The notes beneath the pieces are model-generated. The model searched no databases, was not told where the DNA came from, and was given only the letters and a program-made list of their open reading frames with translations. A stretch of 64,000 nucleotides of DNA. Source: Pseudopyrenochaeta lycopersici (Eukaryota > Ascomycota > Dothideomycetes > Pleosporales > Pseudopyrenochaetaceae). The stretch spans positions 930,001 to 994,000 of the forward strand of contig NHZP01000007.1 in NCBI GenBank assembly GCA_003313425.1, written 5' to 3'. Positions 10,795 to 22,006 of the stretch are shown piece by piece. Every line of letters starts with the position of its first letter. The stretch's first letter is position 1. The translations under genes were made by a program, and so were the position numbers.

Positions 10795-13700
10795 TCAGTA
10801 TGCCCCATCCCTCTTCTCATAGTTCTGCCCCTCAACAGTACGTACTTCTCCAAGTCCACTCCAAACCAACCCATCAATATTCAGCTCCAGTCCTTGTATC
10901 TTCGTCGCACCACTGTCCAAGCCCCATAATGAGACACCGAGATAGTTTTTGCCGCGGTAGTTCAAGATACCCTCTGGAACTGGGAATTTGGTCTGTGGAC
11001 CTACATTGCTCACATATTTGCCATACTGCCATCCATTGATGTAAAGTTGGACTCTATATGCTGGAACGCTTGAACCGGTGTTGTTGGTGGAGGTAGTTGT
11101 GTTGGAGAATGTGAAGCTGAGTGGGATGTCGTATCCGGAGGGAAGACTGAGATCAAATTCTGTAGCGAAGAAGCCGATGCCTGGGGCCGCAAGGCCATCT
11201 GTTACAGGACCTTTGCTCGATTTCCAGCCAGCGTCTGAGGCGGAGAAAGCCCCGGGGAGGTATAGACCTTGACGCTCGACGAATAAGCCACCCTCATTCA
11301 AAGGACCACGAGATACGTCGCGATAATCCTCTCCGCCGAGGTTTCCAGTCAACTTCCATTGGACGTCGGATTGTGCGTGGCCAGAAAGTTTGTAATCCAG
11401 TATGCCGCGAGGGTTCTTCATAGTCTCTGTGCCAATCGTCCAGTTTTCATCAAGACCCTGATTATCCACCACGACCGTGATCGTATACGTCTTGCCAGCG
11501 GTCAGATTCGGAAGAGTGAAAGTGCTATTACCATTTGTGGCAGCGTCATATCCACGCCAGGAGCCTAGGAAGTGATCACCAATCCAAGCAGACGAGCCGA
11601 AGGCGGAGCCACCTTGGGTCCGAAGGGAAACAGTAGTCTCATTGCCCGTAGCCGTGAAAGTTCCACGATAGAGTAAGGTGCCAGTGTGGTAGCCATAGTC
11701 TGAGCTATACAGCGACACAGGCGTAGTAAGAGGGCGAAGAGAGTTGTACGTCTTCTTAAGATTCGCCACTGTCCACTTGCTGTCATCGTAATCAGACTGT
11801 ATTTCTGGAAGGGAGTCGATGTACTTCCATTCTAGGTCGTTGAGCTGGGGAACTGGAAATTTAGGTCTTGGATAGTCGATTTTTGCACTGACAACACCTT
11901 CCTTCGAGACAGTGAATTCGAAGTCATCGCCATTGAAGGTCAATTTGGAGAGGGAGGAGGGAGCACCGCCCAAGATTTCGAGAGGAGTAGTGGCATTTAA
12001 GTCACCTGTCAGTGCAAGTGAGTCCCCGCTTACTTTAGCAGTACGCGTTAAATAGCCTGCCTTGAGGATGATTGGGGTTGAAGAGTCGTGCGGTGCCTGA
12101 TCAATAGACCAGTAGTTGTAAGCTTCGTTGCGATCTGACAAATGTCATCAGTATGGTCCTTCTTCATCCATGACTAATAACGGGGATACTCACCGACCAT
12201 GTATACATAGATGAAGTTGCTTCCCACACCAACCTTGGCAACTTTCCTCGTCCCGTCGGCTTTGAAGTTCAACAGAGTGTATCCTCGCGTAGCGATGTTC
12301 TGCACCTCGCCTTCCAAAACTTCGAGTCCAGTAACTGCAAGGACTAGCTCATGAGTCTCACCGGGTCCACCATACACGACCAATACAGTTTTGTCTTCGT
12401 ACTTGTGCCATGTGAAAATTTCTGCAGTAGAATACACAAGCGTCGCACCTCCAATGTCGTAGTCGGTGACATGAACCTTCGAATCCCGCCCATTAAGCGA
12501 AAGACTTGTTCCATTGATTTGAGGAATCGTAATGTTGCCGAACGCCGAGGTTGGAATAGTCAACTTATAGCTCGTTGATGCAAGCGAGTTGTACTTCGAA
12601 TGCCTTACGAAGTAGAACTTTGTGCTCTCGCCAGAGGCGACGGTGACTGCCAGATCAGCACTTGTGGTCCAAGAACCGGTTGATACATTCCCTCTCGCAG
12701 CAGTCAAGTATGCTGGACTGACTTTGAAGAAGTTTGCTTGCAATTTCAATTCAGAGTACTTCTCGCGGTCCACTTCTCGGCCTTCGCGGATGGGTGCTGC
12801 ATAGTCGTAGCTAGTATATCCTCCAGGGTGGCCTAGATTTCCCCAGTTCGTTCCACCAAAGGTCATATATAGGTTGAGAATTGTGACACCAAAGCTGTAA
12901 AGCTGCTTGTAGAAAACGCGCTCGAACTCAGCGCCTACTAGGACTGCAAAGAAAAAGACGAATAAGTTAGTCTCGACATAACATGAAGTTATGATATTGA
13001 TAACTTACCTGCGCACTTCTCGAAGCCTGGTCCGCCCCAAGGATCAAAGCTGCCAGCCTGGAACTCAAGGATGGAGTATGGTGTGGTAGGGCTTTGTTGC
13101 TCGTGCAACTGTTTCCAGTTCGTTGGTAATCTGCCATCTGGCCACGTACTCGGATTCGCGCAATCGAAGCCCAGAGGGTAACCGTCATGGCCATATATAT
13201 CAACTGCTGCAGGTTGACCAGGAGCATTGTATCCTTTAGGTGAAGCGTCATTGCTGATAAGCGGTACAATAATACCGGCGTTGCGGATTTGATCTTCGAC
13301 ATACTGCATGTAGACTGGATCTGGGAAAGGTTTGATCGACGACAGCGCTACGGTGTACTCGTTCTCAGGCTGCACCAGGATGATGGGACCGCCATTAGTG
13401 ATCTGAGCTGAAGCAATTGTGGCTCCAATATTTTTCATGTAACTGCCATCTATGAGCAACCATATCCCAAAAAACTTTTTAGTGATGATACGTACTTGTC
13501 TGTGGCTTCCAAAAAGTCGGTCGCGCTTGTTCGCAAAGTGCCATTGATCCTCTGGAGCCATCCCGGAAACCCTCCACCAGAGGCTTCGGCATTGATGTAT
13601 GGTCCAGGCCTGGCGATGAGATAAATGCCAGCCTCTGAAGCTGCATCGAAGAAAGGCTGCAGGTCGAAGACGCCTTCTGCGCGATACGCTCCAGGCTTAC

Positions 13701-14119
13701 CCTCGAGTAATGCCCAATCGACATAGAAAGAGACGCCGTTGTACCCAAGAGCTTTAATCTTCTGAAATACGTCCAGATAGAGATCAGGAACAGGCAATCT
13801 GCTTCTGGTGAGACACGCTCTTACAATCTGGGTTAAGCGACGGCAACATACCTGTACGGGTGTACTTCGCCAGAGTAGAGGAAAATTCGCTCTCCATGCA
13901 CAAACAGCGAGTGCTCGTCCCATGTAACCTGTGCAGAATTGTCAATTTTTTTGAAGGCTTGCCTACCCAATTGAGTTCTCTACTCACGATATCCTGAAGC
14001 GGCGCTCTTCTATAAGGCTTAATCCATTCCTTGGGTGAATACCCTACCGCTCTGGCAGCAGACTCAATTGCAAGACACGAAAGCGCAACCGCGCCGCTAA
14101 GTCTTAAAAAGCCTTTCAT
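10795..14119 (-). CDS. lacA: Secreted GH35 beta-galactosidase (six exons)
   Basis: Hydrolyses terminal beta-galactosyl residues from plant cell-wall galactans, xyloglucan and pectin side chains, or from lactose; extracellular. Exons: 14119-13988, 13928-13852, 13798-13496, 13442-13009, 12943-12194 and 12134-10795, giving 1011 aa. That matches the usual ~1000-aa fungal LacA length. The N-terminus [21 protein letters not shown] is a signal peptide. The TIM-barrel motif [15 protein letters not shown] is made by joining exons 2 and 3, and TDNYMKNIG by joining exons 3 and 4. The acid/base is the last Glu of QPENEY (E199) and the nucleophile the Glu of SILEFQAG (E297), close to the E200/E298 positions known in Aspergillus enzymes. 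Barrel motifs GGTNWGN and [10 protein letters not shown] follow, then beta-galactosidase domains 2-5. The Zn2Cys6 gene lies 1.2 kb upstream. Whether it is the regulator is untested. The symbol is by family analogy. Confidence 0.93.
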
Positions 14120-14393
14120 CCTGACTCCACGGATCCAAAAGTCAGAATATTAGCTGCACATGAAGCAAGGGCAAAGCAAACGGATATAGATAACCCAGAC
14201 CTCGGAGTTCTCACCACTTCTTCATCCCGTCCTGTCCGCGCAATCTCGGTCCCGCAATGACACAATCACTGTGCTTCTCGTGATAATATTTTCGGGGCTT
14301 TGTTCCCGTCATTTGCTCCATATTGCGTGCAGCGGTTTACCCCTCGCAGGCCCCTTAGCTTGGGCAGGGTTGTACCACTAAACAATCCGGTCA

Positions 14394-14411
14394 AGGTACC
14401 TGCAGGTACCT
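14394..14411. promoter_or_regulatory. Perfect 18-bp palindrome upstream of the GH35 gene
   Basis: AGGTACCTGCAGGTACCT reads identically on both strands. It is made of two AGGTACCT half-palindromes around TGCA-type centre bases. It lies about 280 bp upstream of the beta-galactosidase ATG. A dimeric regulator site is possible; there is no direct evidence. Confidence 0.3.
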
Positions 14412-14528
14412 GTCTCCAATAATATTGCTGCGTAGAAGGTGTACGGGTAGGCATTCCAATGGCGTCGGCGGAAAACTGTCCGTGAACGCCCTAACCGTTG
14501 CGGATGCGGTGCAGCGTGCCGACGATCG

Positions 14529-14548
14529 GTGGGGTGATGCTTGTGGGG
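14529..14548 (+). promoter_or_regulatory. Pair of CreA-type (SYGGRG) sites upstream of the GH35 gene
   Basis: Two GTGGGG hexamers at 14529-14534 and 14543-14548 fit the SYGGRG consensus of the fungal carbon catabolite repressor CreA. They are closely paired, 410-430 bp upstream of the beta-galactosidase start. Paired sites are the form usually needed for repression. The short motif also occurs by chance. Confidence 0.35.
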
Positions 14549-15312
14549 AGCTTGAATCCCGGTTATGGAGCTTGCAGAAGCTTGGGGTTTAGATTAATTC
14601 CGGCCTCCTTTGGGCAACCCGTCCGCTGACGGCTGGGACGGGCGTCGGGGTAATGGTGGAGACATTGCCCAATCAGATTGTTTATTCTTTGGACGTTTGA
14701 TCGAAGGCGAGATGGAAAATTGTTGTTATGATAGTCAAAATATTACGTGAACGTGCCGAGGTTCCCGTAAAACATCCTCTCATTTGAACGTCACAATGCA
14801 TTGATCAAATATCCAAACTGAATCGGGAACCCGTCTAGTGGAACCCTTCAAGCTAGAGAACCGAACTACCAAGATATTTCGATGACGATATAGAAGCAAT
14901 CCTAGTACATGGTAAAACGACTCCAGCTCTGGTCGATCCACCCTTGTGTGCGTGTGTCACCACTCTACCACTGAAAACGCTCATTCTAAGGCACATACAT
15001 GTGGTAATCAACATAATAACCCCCATACTACCAATGCCGCATCTTTTGTAGCGGACCTCCCAACAAAACGACACCGCCAATGAGAATGTTGTGGTTGTAG
15101 AGGCAAGCCTGTGCGTCCTCCCGTTTAATCCTGGAAAGGTGAAAAGTAACTGAAAAGTAACTGATGATTATACAAAAAACTGACGCTAGAAGGACCGGCT
15201 GACGATCCTTCCAAAAGGAATAAGAAAATTGGAAAGTTTGTAGGAATGTGTCACTATACAAAGGACGCGGCTGTAGTGCAGCTATAGTGTAGTAAGCCTG
15301 CTTTGATGCGCT

Positions 15313-18300
15313 CTATGAAGGAGGATGCGAGTAATTGTTTGGTCCGTAGACCGTGCGAGGCCAGTTCCCGTAGAGCTGATTGTTAACGCTGATTTCGGTG
15401 TTCATGTCGCCGGTGTATGGCATATTCATGTTATAGTAGATCATGTTTTCCATCTGAAACTCATCTCGCAGTACCAGGCTACTAAACGCAGTATCATTGT
15501 GAATACTTTGCGCACCAAACGCTTCCATTTGAAGCCTGGCTTCGGTCTTGGGAAGTCCTGTTGGTGGCCAATTGGGAAACCCATGGTCTTCTTGGAAGAG
15601 CCCATTCCCTGAGGTATGGCTTCCATCGTGATCGGACCTTAGAGAATTTCGAGCTGCAGGTAAGCCTTGCTGATAAGGACCAACGGTATGTTGGTATTGA
15701 TTTGTTGGCGAGGCGTACGTCCGATTTTGAGGATGCAAGGCGGACTCTAGGCTTGAGGAATGATTGGGGGTCTGCGGCCCATAGGCAGACACTGGACCAT
15801 TTGGATGAGTTCGTATGTCATCGACTGGGGTTGGTTGGTTGTTGACAGCCGTGAAACCTCTACTCACTGGAGTAGATTGCGCGGACATGTCTGCGGACAT
15901 GTCTGCCTTCTCAACTTTCAGTGGCAGAACACTGACGGCTTCACCTCGCTCCTCAGAACCTTCATCATGAGGTAGCCTCGTGTCAGCCATGTCCGTGTCC
16001 TTGTCATGCCATTGACTGGCGTCTTTGTTGAGAAAGGTACCAAATGACTTGTGAGATGTTTCGAAATGCAGAGCGTAGTCTTTCAACCCACCACCCCCGT
16101 CACTAGTCGAACTTTGTGGAGAGCCTCCAACTTCGCCTCCAACTATCTTGTACCTTTTTCGCTCATCGCGTAAAAAGTTTTGCACTCTCCCTAGTTCGAG
16201 ACTCCAATCTCTAGCCATGGGGAAACGATCCGACATTCGGGCGAGGAAGTCCCTCGTGATATCGTCTACTCTAGGCTGTCGTCGAGTAGTCAAAGCGCCA
16301 TCAGGGTCCATCTTTGGGAAATAGAAACAATATATGGCTGAGCAGTTAGTTATGTCCGGATGAAAGAGTGGAGCAGACTTACTACTCCAAGCCACGGTAT
16401 AAGCAGCGAAGGCTACCGTTGGCGTCTCGACTAGCTTGTTATTCGATCTAGAGGAATGGACAGAATGCAGAAGATCAGCAAACTCTTTACAGGCCCCAAA
16501 ACAGGCCTTAGCCTGGTCGATCCAGTAATCCGAATGAGGAGGTTTCTCCGTGATGAGAGGCTCGTCTAGCGGGCCTTGAGGAAAAGCCAACTTCCATGGC
16601 ATCATAGCCATATACTCTCTATACAACCAGACTGTACACATCATGTACATTGCATGAATGAGGACATACTTGTCAGATCCATTATAGATACGATCCTGGG
16701 TATTCTCTGGTGTGAGCTGGAGCTGTTCTGGAAGATCTGCTTTGAGATGCTGGAGCTTGCATTCGAGCTGTCTAAATGTCGTGGTCTCATTCCATGGAGG
16801 CGTACTTCCTTCCCGTCTGATGTGTTTCAGCCTTATATCACAATAGAAGCATAGAGTGCGTAACTTACCGCCTTCCTCCAGCGCACGACCACTTCACAAT
16901 TTCACCGAAAAGATCAACGACCTGGATGTACCATCCAAGCTCGCTCTCTAGATCGCCCACTTCCCAGTGTATGTCGTCGGCGGGAGTGTTCAGCCGGCGA
17001 GCTTGATCCAAAGGATTCCGCTCATTTTGATGACGGAGGGCAAACTCGCGTATCTCAGCCCTTCGCTTCTCGAATGCTGCGTTGTCCTCGCCTAGAAGCC
17101 TAGTTTTGACGGATTTCCGACCGAGGTTGAAAGCACGATCACTGCAAACCAGCTGGATGTGCTGCAAATCTTCAGTCATCAGCATTCGGGGACGTTGCTT
17201 TCCCCAGCTCAGATAGCGATCCATAAGACAGCAACTCCATAATGTGCGACGCTGAATTTCGCGAACAATGAATCGATCTTTCTCAGACATGGGCTGTTCA
17301 CCTTCTTTGACAACGGCTGCTTTCGGATCATCGTGCGCCGCTTCCTCCTGGAAGCCAAGACCTTGTGCAGATCTTATGGCATGCCCTATTCTCACCCAAC
17401 CTTTGATGCCTTCCCCAACAGTCCATTCATGATAGCCCAGCAATAGGAGCGCTTGTATCTTATGGAAATTTGGTTTACCAGGGAAATCAATTCCCATCTG
17501 TATACGTGTCGCCTCTGCGTAGAAATTAGCAGTTGCGATGGGGCTTTTGGGATCTATTTGTTGCACAAGCTTTTCATGAAAGCGAGCAGTTTGAGTGAGG
17601 AAAGCCAGCAGCAAGGGTGGATAATAGGTATTGAGTATCGAGGAGGATGACTCTCCCTTGACATCGGATGAGGTGGCTGAAAGTCGTTGTTGGAGCGAAC
17701 TTAAGAAAGTCCGTTTATGAAAGAAAGGAAAGTCGATAGAAAAATGTTTCTCGTAAATCTCAAACTGTGGGGTGTAAGTCAAAGCCACCAATGGGACAAA
17801 TGTATAGCTACCAGCTCTTCCCAGACCTGTGGCGTAAGTAGAGGTGAGTCGAGGGCATCTTCATATGTACCTAGTCCATCCACCAAGCGCGGCGCTGGAT
17901 TCATTTGGGGCGCAAGAGGTTTTCTCCGCTTCCTAGGCATGTTCTACCACAGAAGGGAGTCAGCAAGCGTATTCATGACAAATTGTAGGGCATGCATTGA
18001 TGGGGAAAAAAAGCATAGGGTTCTGATAGAGGGTGTTGTCGCGGTGGCGACTGGAGAGTTTTGCTTTTGCCCGTTGAGATTCTTGCGAAGCAAAAGGCAT
18101 AGCCGGGATGCTGCAAGCCGTGAAGGCAAGTATGGCATGATGATCACCATGCGCTCGCAATGATATTTGGGGCTTAAAAAGGCAAACAAAGCACATCGGA
18201 AATATGAAGCTCGAAATATCATGACTTACATCAGCGTCGGCAGCGGTGCTTTCGCGTCGCAATGAGCCTCCACTACTCACTCCTAATGAAGGCCCATATA

Positions 18301-18586
18301 CACATTCTCGCTTGGTGCTTGCGCATGTTTTGCATACAGTATTGATGCCCGAGTTTTCACATTTAGTCTTACTCTTACGGCACTTGTCACAAGCAATCGA
18401 GGAGCGCAGCCTCGACGTGTCTGGCCGTCGTGCCAGGGCCTCTGCGCTACCATTGGCAGCCAGAGGCCCTGGAGTCTGCTGTGGAGATGCCTCCACGGTA
18501 GATGGCGAGGCTTGATTCAACGGAGATGGCTGCTGCAAGACCAAAGGAGACAACGGCTGGAGCGGTGGTTGGTGTGTGTAAGCAGT
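15313..18586 (-). CDS. Zn2Cys6 (Gal4-type) transcription factor with fungal-specific regulatory domain; N-terminus unresolved
   Basis: Nuclear DNA-binding regulator. The cluster CDKCRKSKTKC...CKTCASTKREC (CX2CX6CX8CX2CX6C) lies in the first recognised exon, which ends at 18230. Further exons: 17943-17812, 17764-16869, 16816-16383 and 16337-15313. These four sum to 829 codons in one continuous frame. Introns start GTAAGT or GTAGCT; that at 16382-16338 is 45 nt, free of stops and a multiple of three. The middle homology region follows the joined sequence QVWEELFEIYEKHFSIDFPF, and RRTLWSCCLMDRYLSWGKQRP is the usual Fungal_trans motif. The C-terminal ~200 residues are Asn/Ser/Pro-rich and activation-like. 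The Zn-cluster exon has no ATG in frame: the frame begins at GTG (18589) and stays open further upstream, so a 5' exon is missing from this model. Target genes unknown; the adjacent GH35 gene is a candidate. Confidence 0.85.
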
Positions 18587-18589
18587 CAC

Positions 18590-20891
18590 TGCAGTCAGCC
18601 GCGGTGCGCCGTTATCTCCAACTGTGCGAGGACAGGCGCCTGCGGCGCTATGCTCCGGTAGGACAGGAATTTTGGCGGCTCCTCCAGAACAGTGCTGGTA
18701 ATTGGGTGAAGGTGTGTGAGTGCTCGAATGGGCTCTGGGGGCCTTCGGCGACCAGCAGTTCCCGGGTGATGTTGCGGGCCGGACGGAGATGTGGCGGGTG
18801 TGGTTGGTGCCGGAACGGTGCGGGGAGTGAACTCCAAGGCTGACCAGGGATCAACAGATGGCAAACGGGCACGTTGGAACGCGCAGCGCAGCTATTTTGA
18901 CAGGACAAGCGTGCAATCAGCCGTTGCTCAAGATTGTGTGGTTCCAGAGCGCGAGGGCTTGTCAAAGGCCTGCGGGCCCACGGGTATTAACGTTGCTCTG
19001 CGTTTCCGCCGACCGAAGCAGCCTGGCGCTAGCGGTTAGCCTATGCAGCAGACGGCATTGCCATGTCCATAGACTAAGCGATCGAGCCGCTGCACGAAAA
19101 AAAGTACTTCTCGCCGTCAACAGCTGCGCAACCAGAAGCGCAGACGGAGGCAATTCCCTGCCAGCTTCCCTTTCCATCGTCGCCTCAATGCCAGTGAGCA
19201 TTGAGAAACTGCTCTGCGTCTGGTTGCCGGCTTGTCCGGAGCGCTGCTCGGGGCATTTTGCAGTCCGGCCACGGCCCGGCATTCCATCCTTTGATATGGT
19301 TTGGAACTCTCCATCTTCTGCTGCTGAGATGTGAGCTGCTTCACTCAATCACCCGCGCTAACACGTGGGCTGTATGGTATGCAGTAGTGAGGTCTTGCAA
19401 AGCCATTTGGCGCCCACGCCGTATTCTTGCAGCATGGGCGTACATGTTCTGTTGGCCACCCTCCAGATCGCATCACACAAGCCATCTGACCATGCCCTCC
19501 TGGCCCTCCAGGCATTCGCGCCGCTCGACCAGCGCATGTTGCACTGTGTTGTATTCTCTCAGATAAGATGCAGGGTTCTGAACGGTATGGTCGGTCCAGG
19601 GTGCTTCGAGATTATGCGTCCATCCGTTACTCGATTCAGTTGACTGTGCATGAGCTTTACGGCCTGACAGATTTGCAGAAAGGGACGATCGTCGACGCTT
19701 TTGTGCAGGTGGTAAACGGTGGCCATGCAGCTGTCTTGAGGTCTATCCTTTTCCCAGCCCATGCGGTGATACCATGACAAGTTGTTGTTGCCACGCCACA
19801 CACCAGCCGTCCCACGGGCGCTAAGAGGCGGCTCCTCTAATCGCAGCAAGCGTCCCTGCCTTTTCCAATTACATGCGCTAAGCATTCGGGGTCCTTGGGT
19901 TGACATATCAAGCCCATATGCGCTTACTCTCATTAGCATGGGTTTCTCTGTGTTGTGTCCGCCGGCAGTTTGAATATGAAGCCCATGACCGGAAATGACA
20001 TGCGTCGACCTGGGCACTTCTGCCGGTTACCCAAACCGATCTGAGTGACCGGTGTACATGGCTGGTTGGATCCTGCCGTGACCTTTCAAGCCACCAGAGT
20101 CAGCTCTGACACGGCATGCTCCTGGGGAATTCGAGTCGCACCCGCTGTGTTTCTATGACGATTGTTAGCCTCCGTGACTCATGGGCAAGTTCCAAACATG
20201 AGGCCTCCCACAAGGATGTTGCTCAGATTGCTCAATGGTTGTGGCTCATGGGGAGCGTTGGCCACAAGATCAATTTTGAGGTTCACGTCGCTCGTACTGT
20301 TCCGCCCGGACTTGGATCTGCCCTCGGCAAGTGAATCTGCAAACGACATACGGATTTTCTTTCACTACCATCCACGGTCCTTTTGAAAGGCTTTCAGAGC
20401 GAGATAGCTAGCTGTAGAAAGCAGAGCATCGAACTGGAGTGACAAGAAACATGAAACACAGCTGCCAAGTTGGAAAACCGTGTGGCGTGCCAGCTTGGAA
20501 GCCGCCCTTGCTCACGGTTGTCAAGAAAAGGTCGCACCGGTTATGCTCCCGCGGTCTCGAACTTCCACATCACAACGTCGATCGGCGCACGCCAGATCAC
20601 ATCTGCAAATCACAGCATAGGGCAAGAATTCTTGACGTCAGTTGATTTAAACCATCAAAACTCTCTAGCTTTCGTGAATCAGCACTGCGTTGCTGTGACG
20701 AGTCGCTTTGAGCGGCTTGCCAAGATCACTTTCACTTTGGCATGCAACGATGGAACAGTGAATTCGTACGGCAGGAGGCCTTACTCAATCACTGCTTTGC
20801 AACTATTCTCTTCTGCTTAAAAATATCCTAATCATTTCGCCTCAACAGCTACATTTTTGTTTCAGACCTTACTCAAAACCATTCAACTGTC
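18590..20891. other. Gene-poor region 5' of the Zn2Cys6 gene
   Basis: About 2.3 kb. The part from 18590 to roughly 19350 is GC-rich and very probably contains the missing first exon and 5' UTR of the transcription-factor gene. The nearest minus-strand ATGs lie around 19056-19070. The remaining 1.5 kb shows only short ORFs in all frames and no recognisable family. Confidence 0.4.
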
Positions 20892-21740
20892 ATGACTTCA
20901 ACATTAATTCCATCACATACGATATCTTCTATATCCTCCAAATCTTCACCCTTGTCAATGAATTCGCCTCCAAATTTTCTACAGCGTGATCCTCCCGAGG
21001 TCCGCTCTATGATCTTCTCGTACCTTGGCTTCCCTGTTGGCGCCCACAGCTGGGTGGACTGTCCGGGACCCAGGGGGATGGTGCTGTAGGTAGGACTGAA
21101 CAGACTGACCTCTAAATGAATTTGAAATAACTGTAAATCAGATTTTCAGCAGGGCATACATCGACAATGGGTTGCTAGGGGTCAACAGAGCCATCCGCGA
21201 TGAGCTTCTTCACTTGTTTTTCGATCACATCGATGTCCGATTCGATCTTCCAAGACCGGACAATTGTTGTCTCTAGGAAAGTTGTTCCTGAACGAAACCT
21301 TTTCAAAGCATCCAGTGCGACATGTATTGACTCTCCCTACATGTCACCTCACACGATGAACCCCCAGCGCTCTACATTCGCATACATGACTTCCATCACC
21401 ATCAATGCCTCGGGCTTGGGCAGCTACAACAGGATCCGCACAAACATCTCATCTATTCTTTTCATTGCAACCCACAGCCCTTATCTGCGCCAGCTAATAT
21501 ATTTATTGAACCCCGCGGTTCGCGCGCACTGCAGCGCTGAGGTTCGCTGTCGAAGCCCCGGCCGTGGGCTTGGCCCAGGCTTACCGAGTACTTACATTGT
21601 CTTGCAAAAAGCTCCAAAGTCTTCGTTTTGAGTGGATTGGGGTCTGTGACGTTTCACCTTACACTCGAACCGTGACGAGGGGTTTGATGTACGGTGAGTG
21701 GACTAAGGTCGTGTTCTGGGTCTGTGAGACCTTGAGTTAA
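20892..21740 (+). pseudogene. F-box-like hypothetical protein gene, apparently frameshifted
   Basis: Starts at an ATG (20892) with a Ser-rich leader, then RDPPEVRSMIFSYLGFPVG, which resembles the F-box-like opening of many fungal proteins of unknown function. A GTAGGT donor at 21086 and CAG acceptor at 21149 join it to a segment containing GLLGVNRAIRDELLHLFFDH, the usual next motif in that family. That frame stops at 21276. Family-like sequence continues in another frame (SITINASGLGSYNRIRTNI, about 21380-21500), then in a third (KKLQSLRFEWIGVCDVSP, about 21600-21740). I found no good splice sites that would link the three frames. A decayed gene is therefore the simplest reading; unseen introns or an assembly error are alternatives. 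Confidence 0.5.
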
Positions 21741-22006
21741 GCTATGGATGAGCCAGTGGAGAGTATAGATGCGTAGGGGGTCGAGGGCCAGGTTGCCGTT
21801 TCAGCAGTGGCAAGTAATGTCTTAAATATCACTTCTCAATAGCCAAAACTCCCTTATGATCTGCAATGTCAATCAATAATCCATAGTCATATACGGTATT
21901 GGCATAAACAAAACGATTTGGTAAGGTCGGTAGTTTAGTTTTTGGCGCCGTCAGCGCTGTATCATAATACTGAATTAGGAACTTTTCGTGCGCCCATTCT
22001 TATGTT

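Noticed and set aside
18962..19348. Candidate first exon of the Zn2Cys6 factor
   Set aside because: The open frame begins at TTG and I could find no donor/acceptor pair that joins it convincingly to the Zn-cluster exon.
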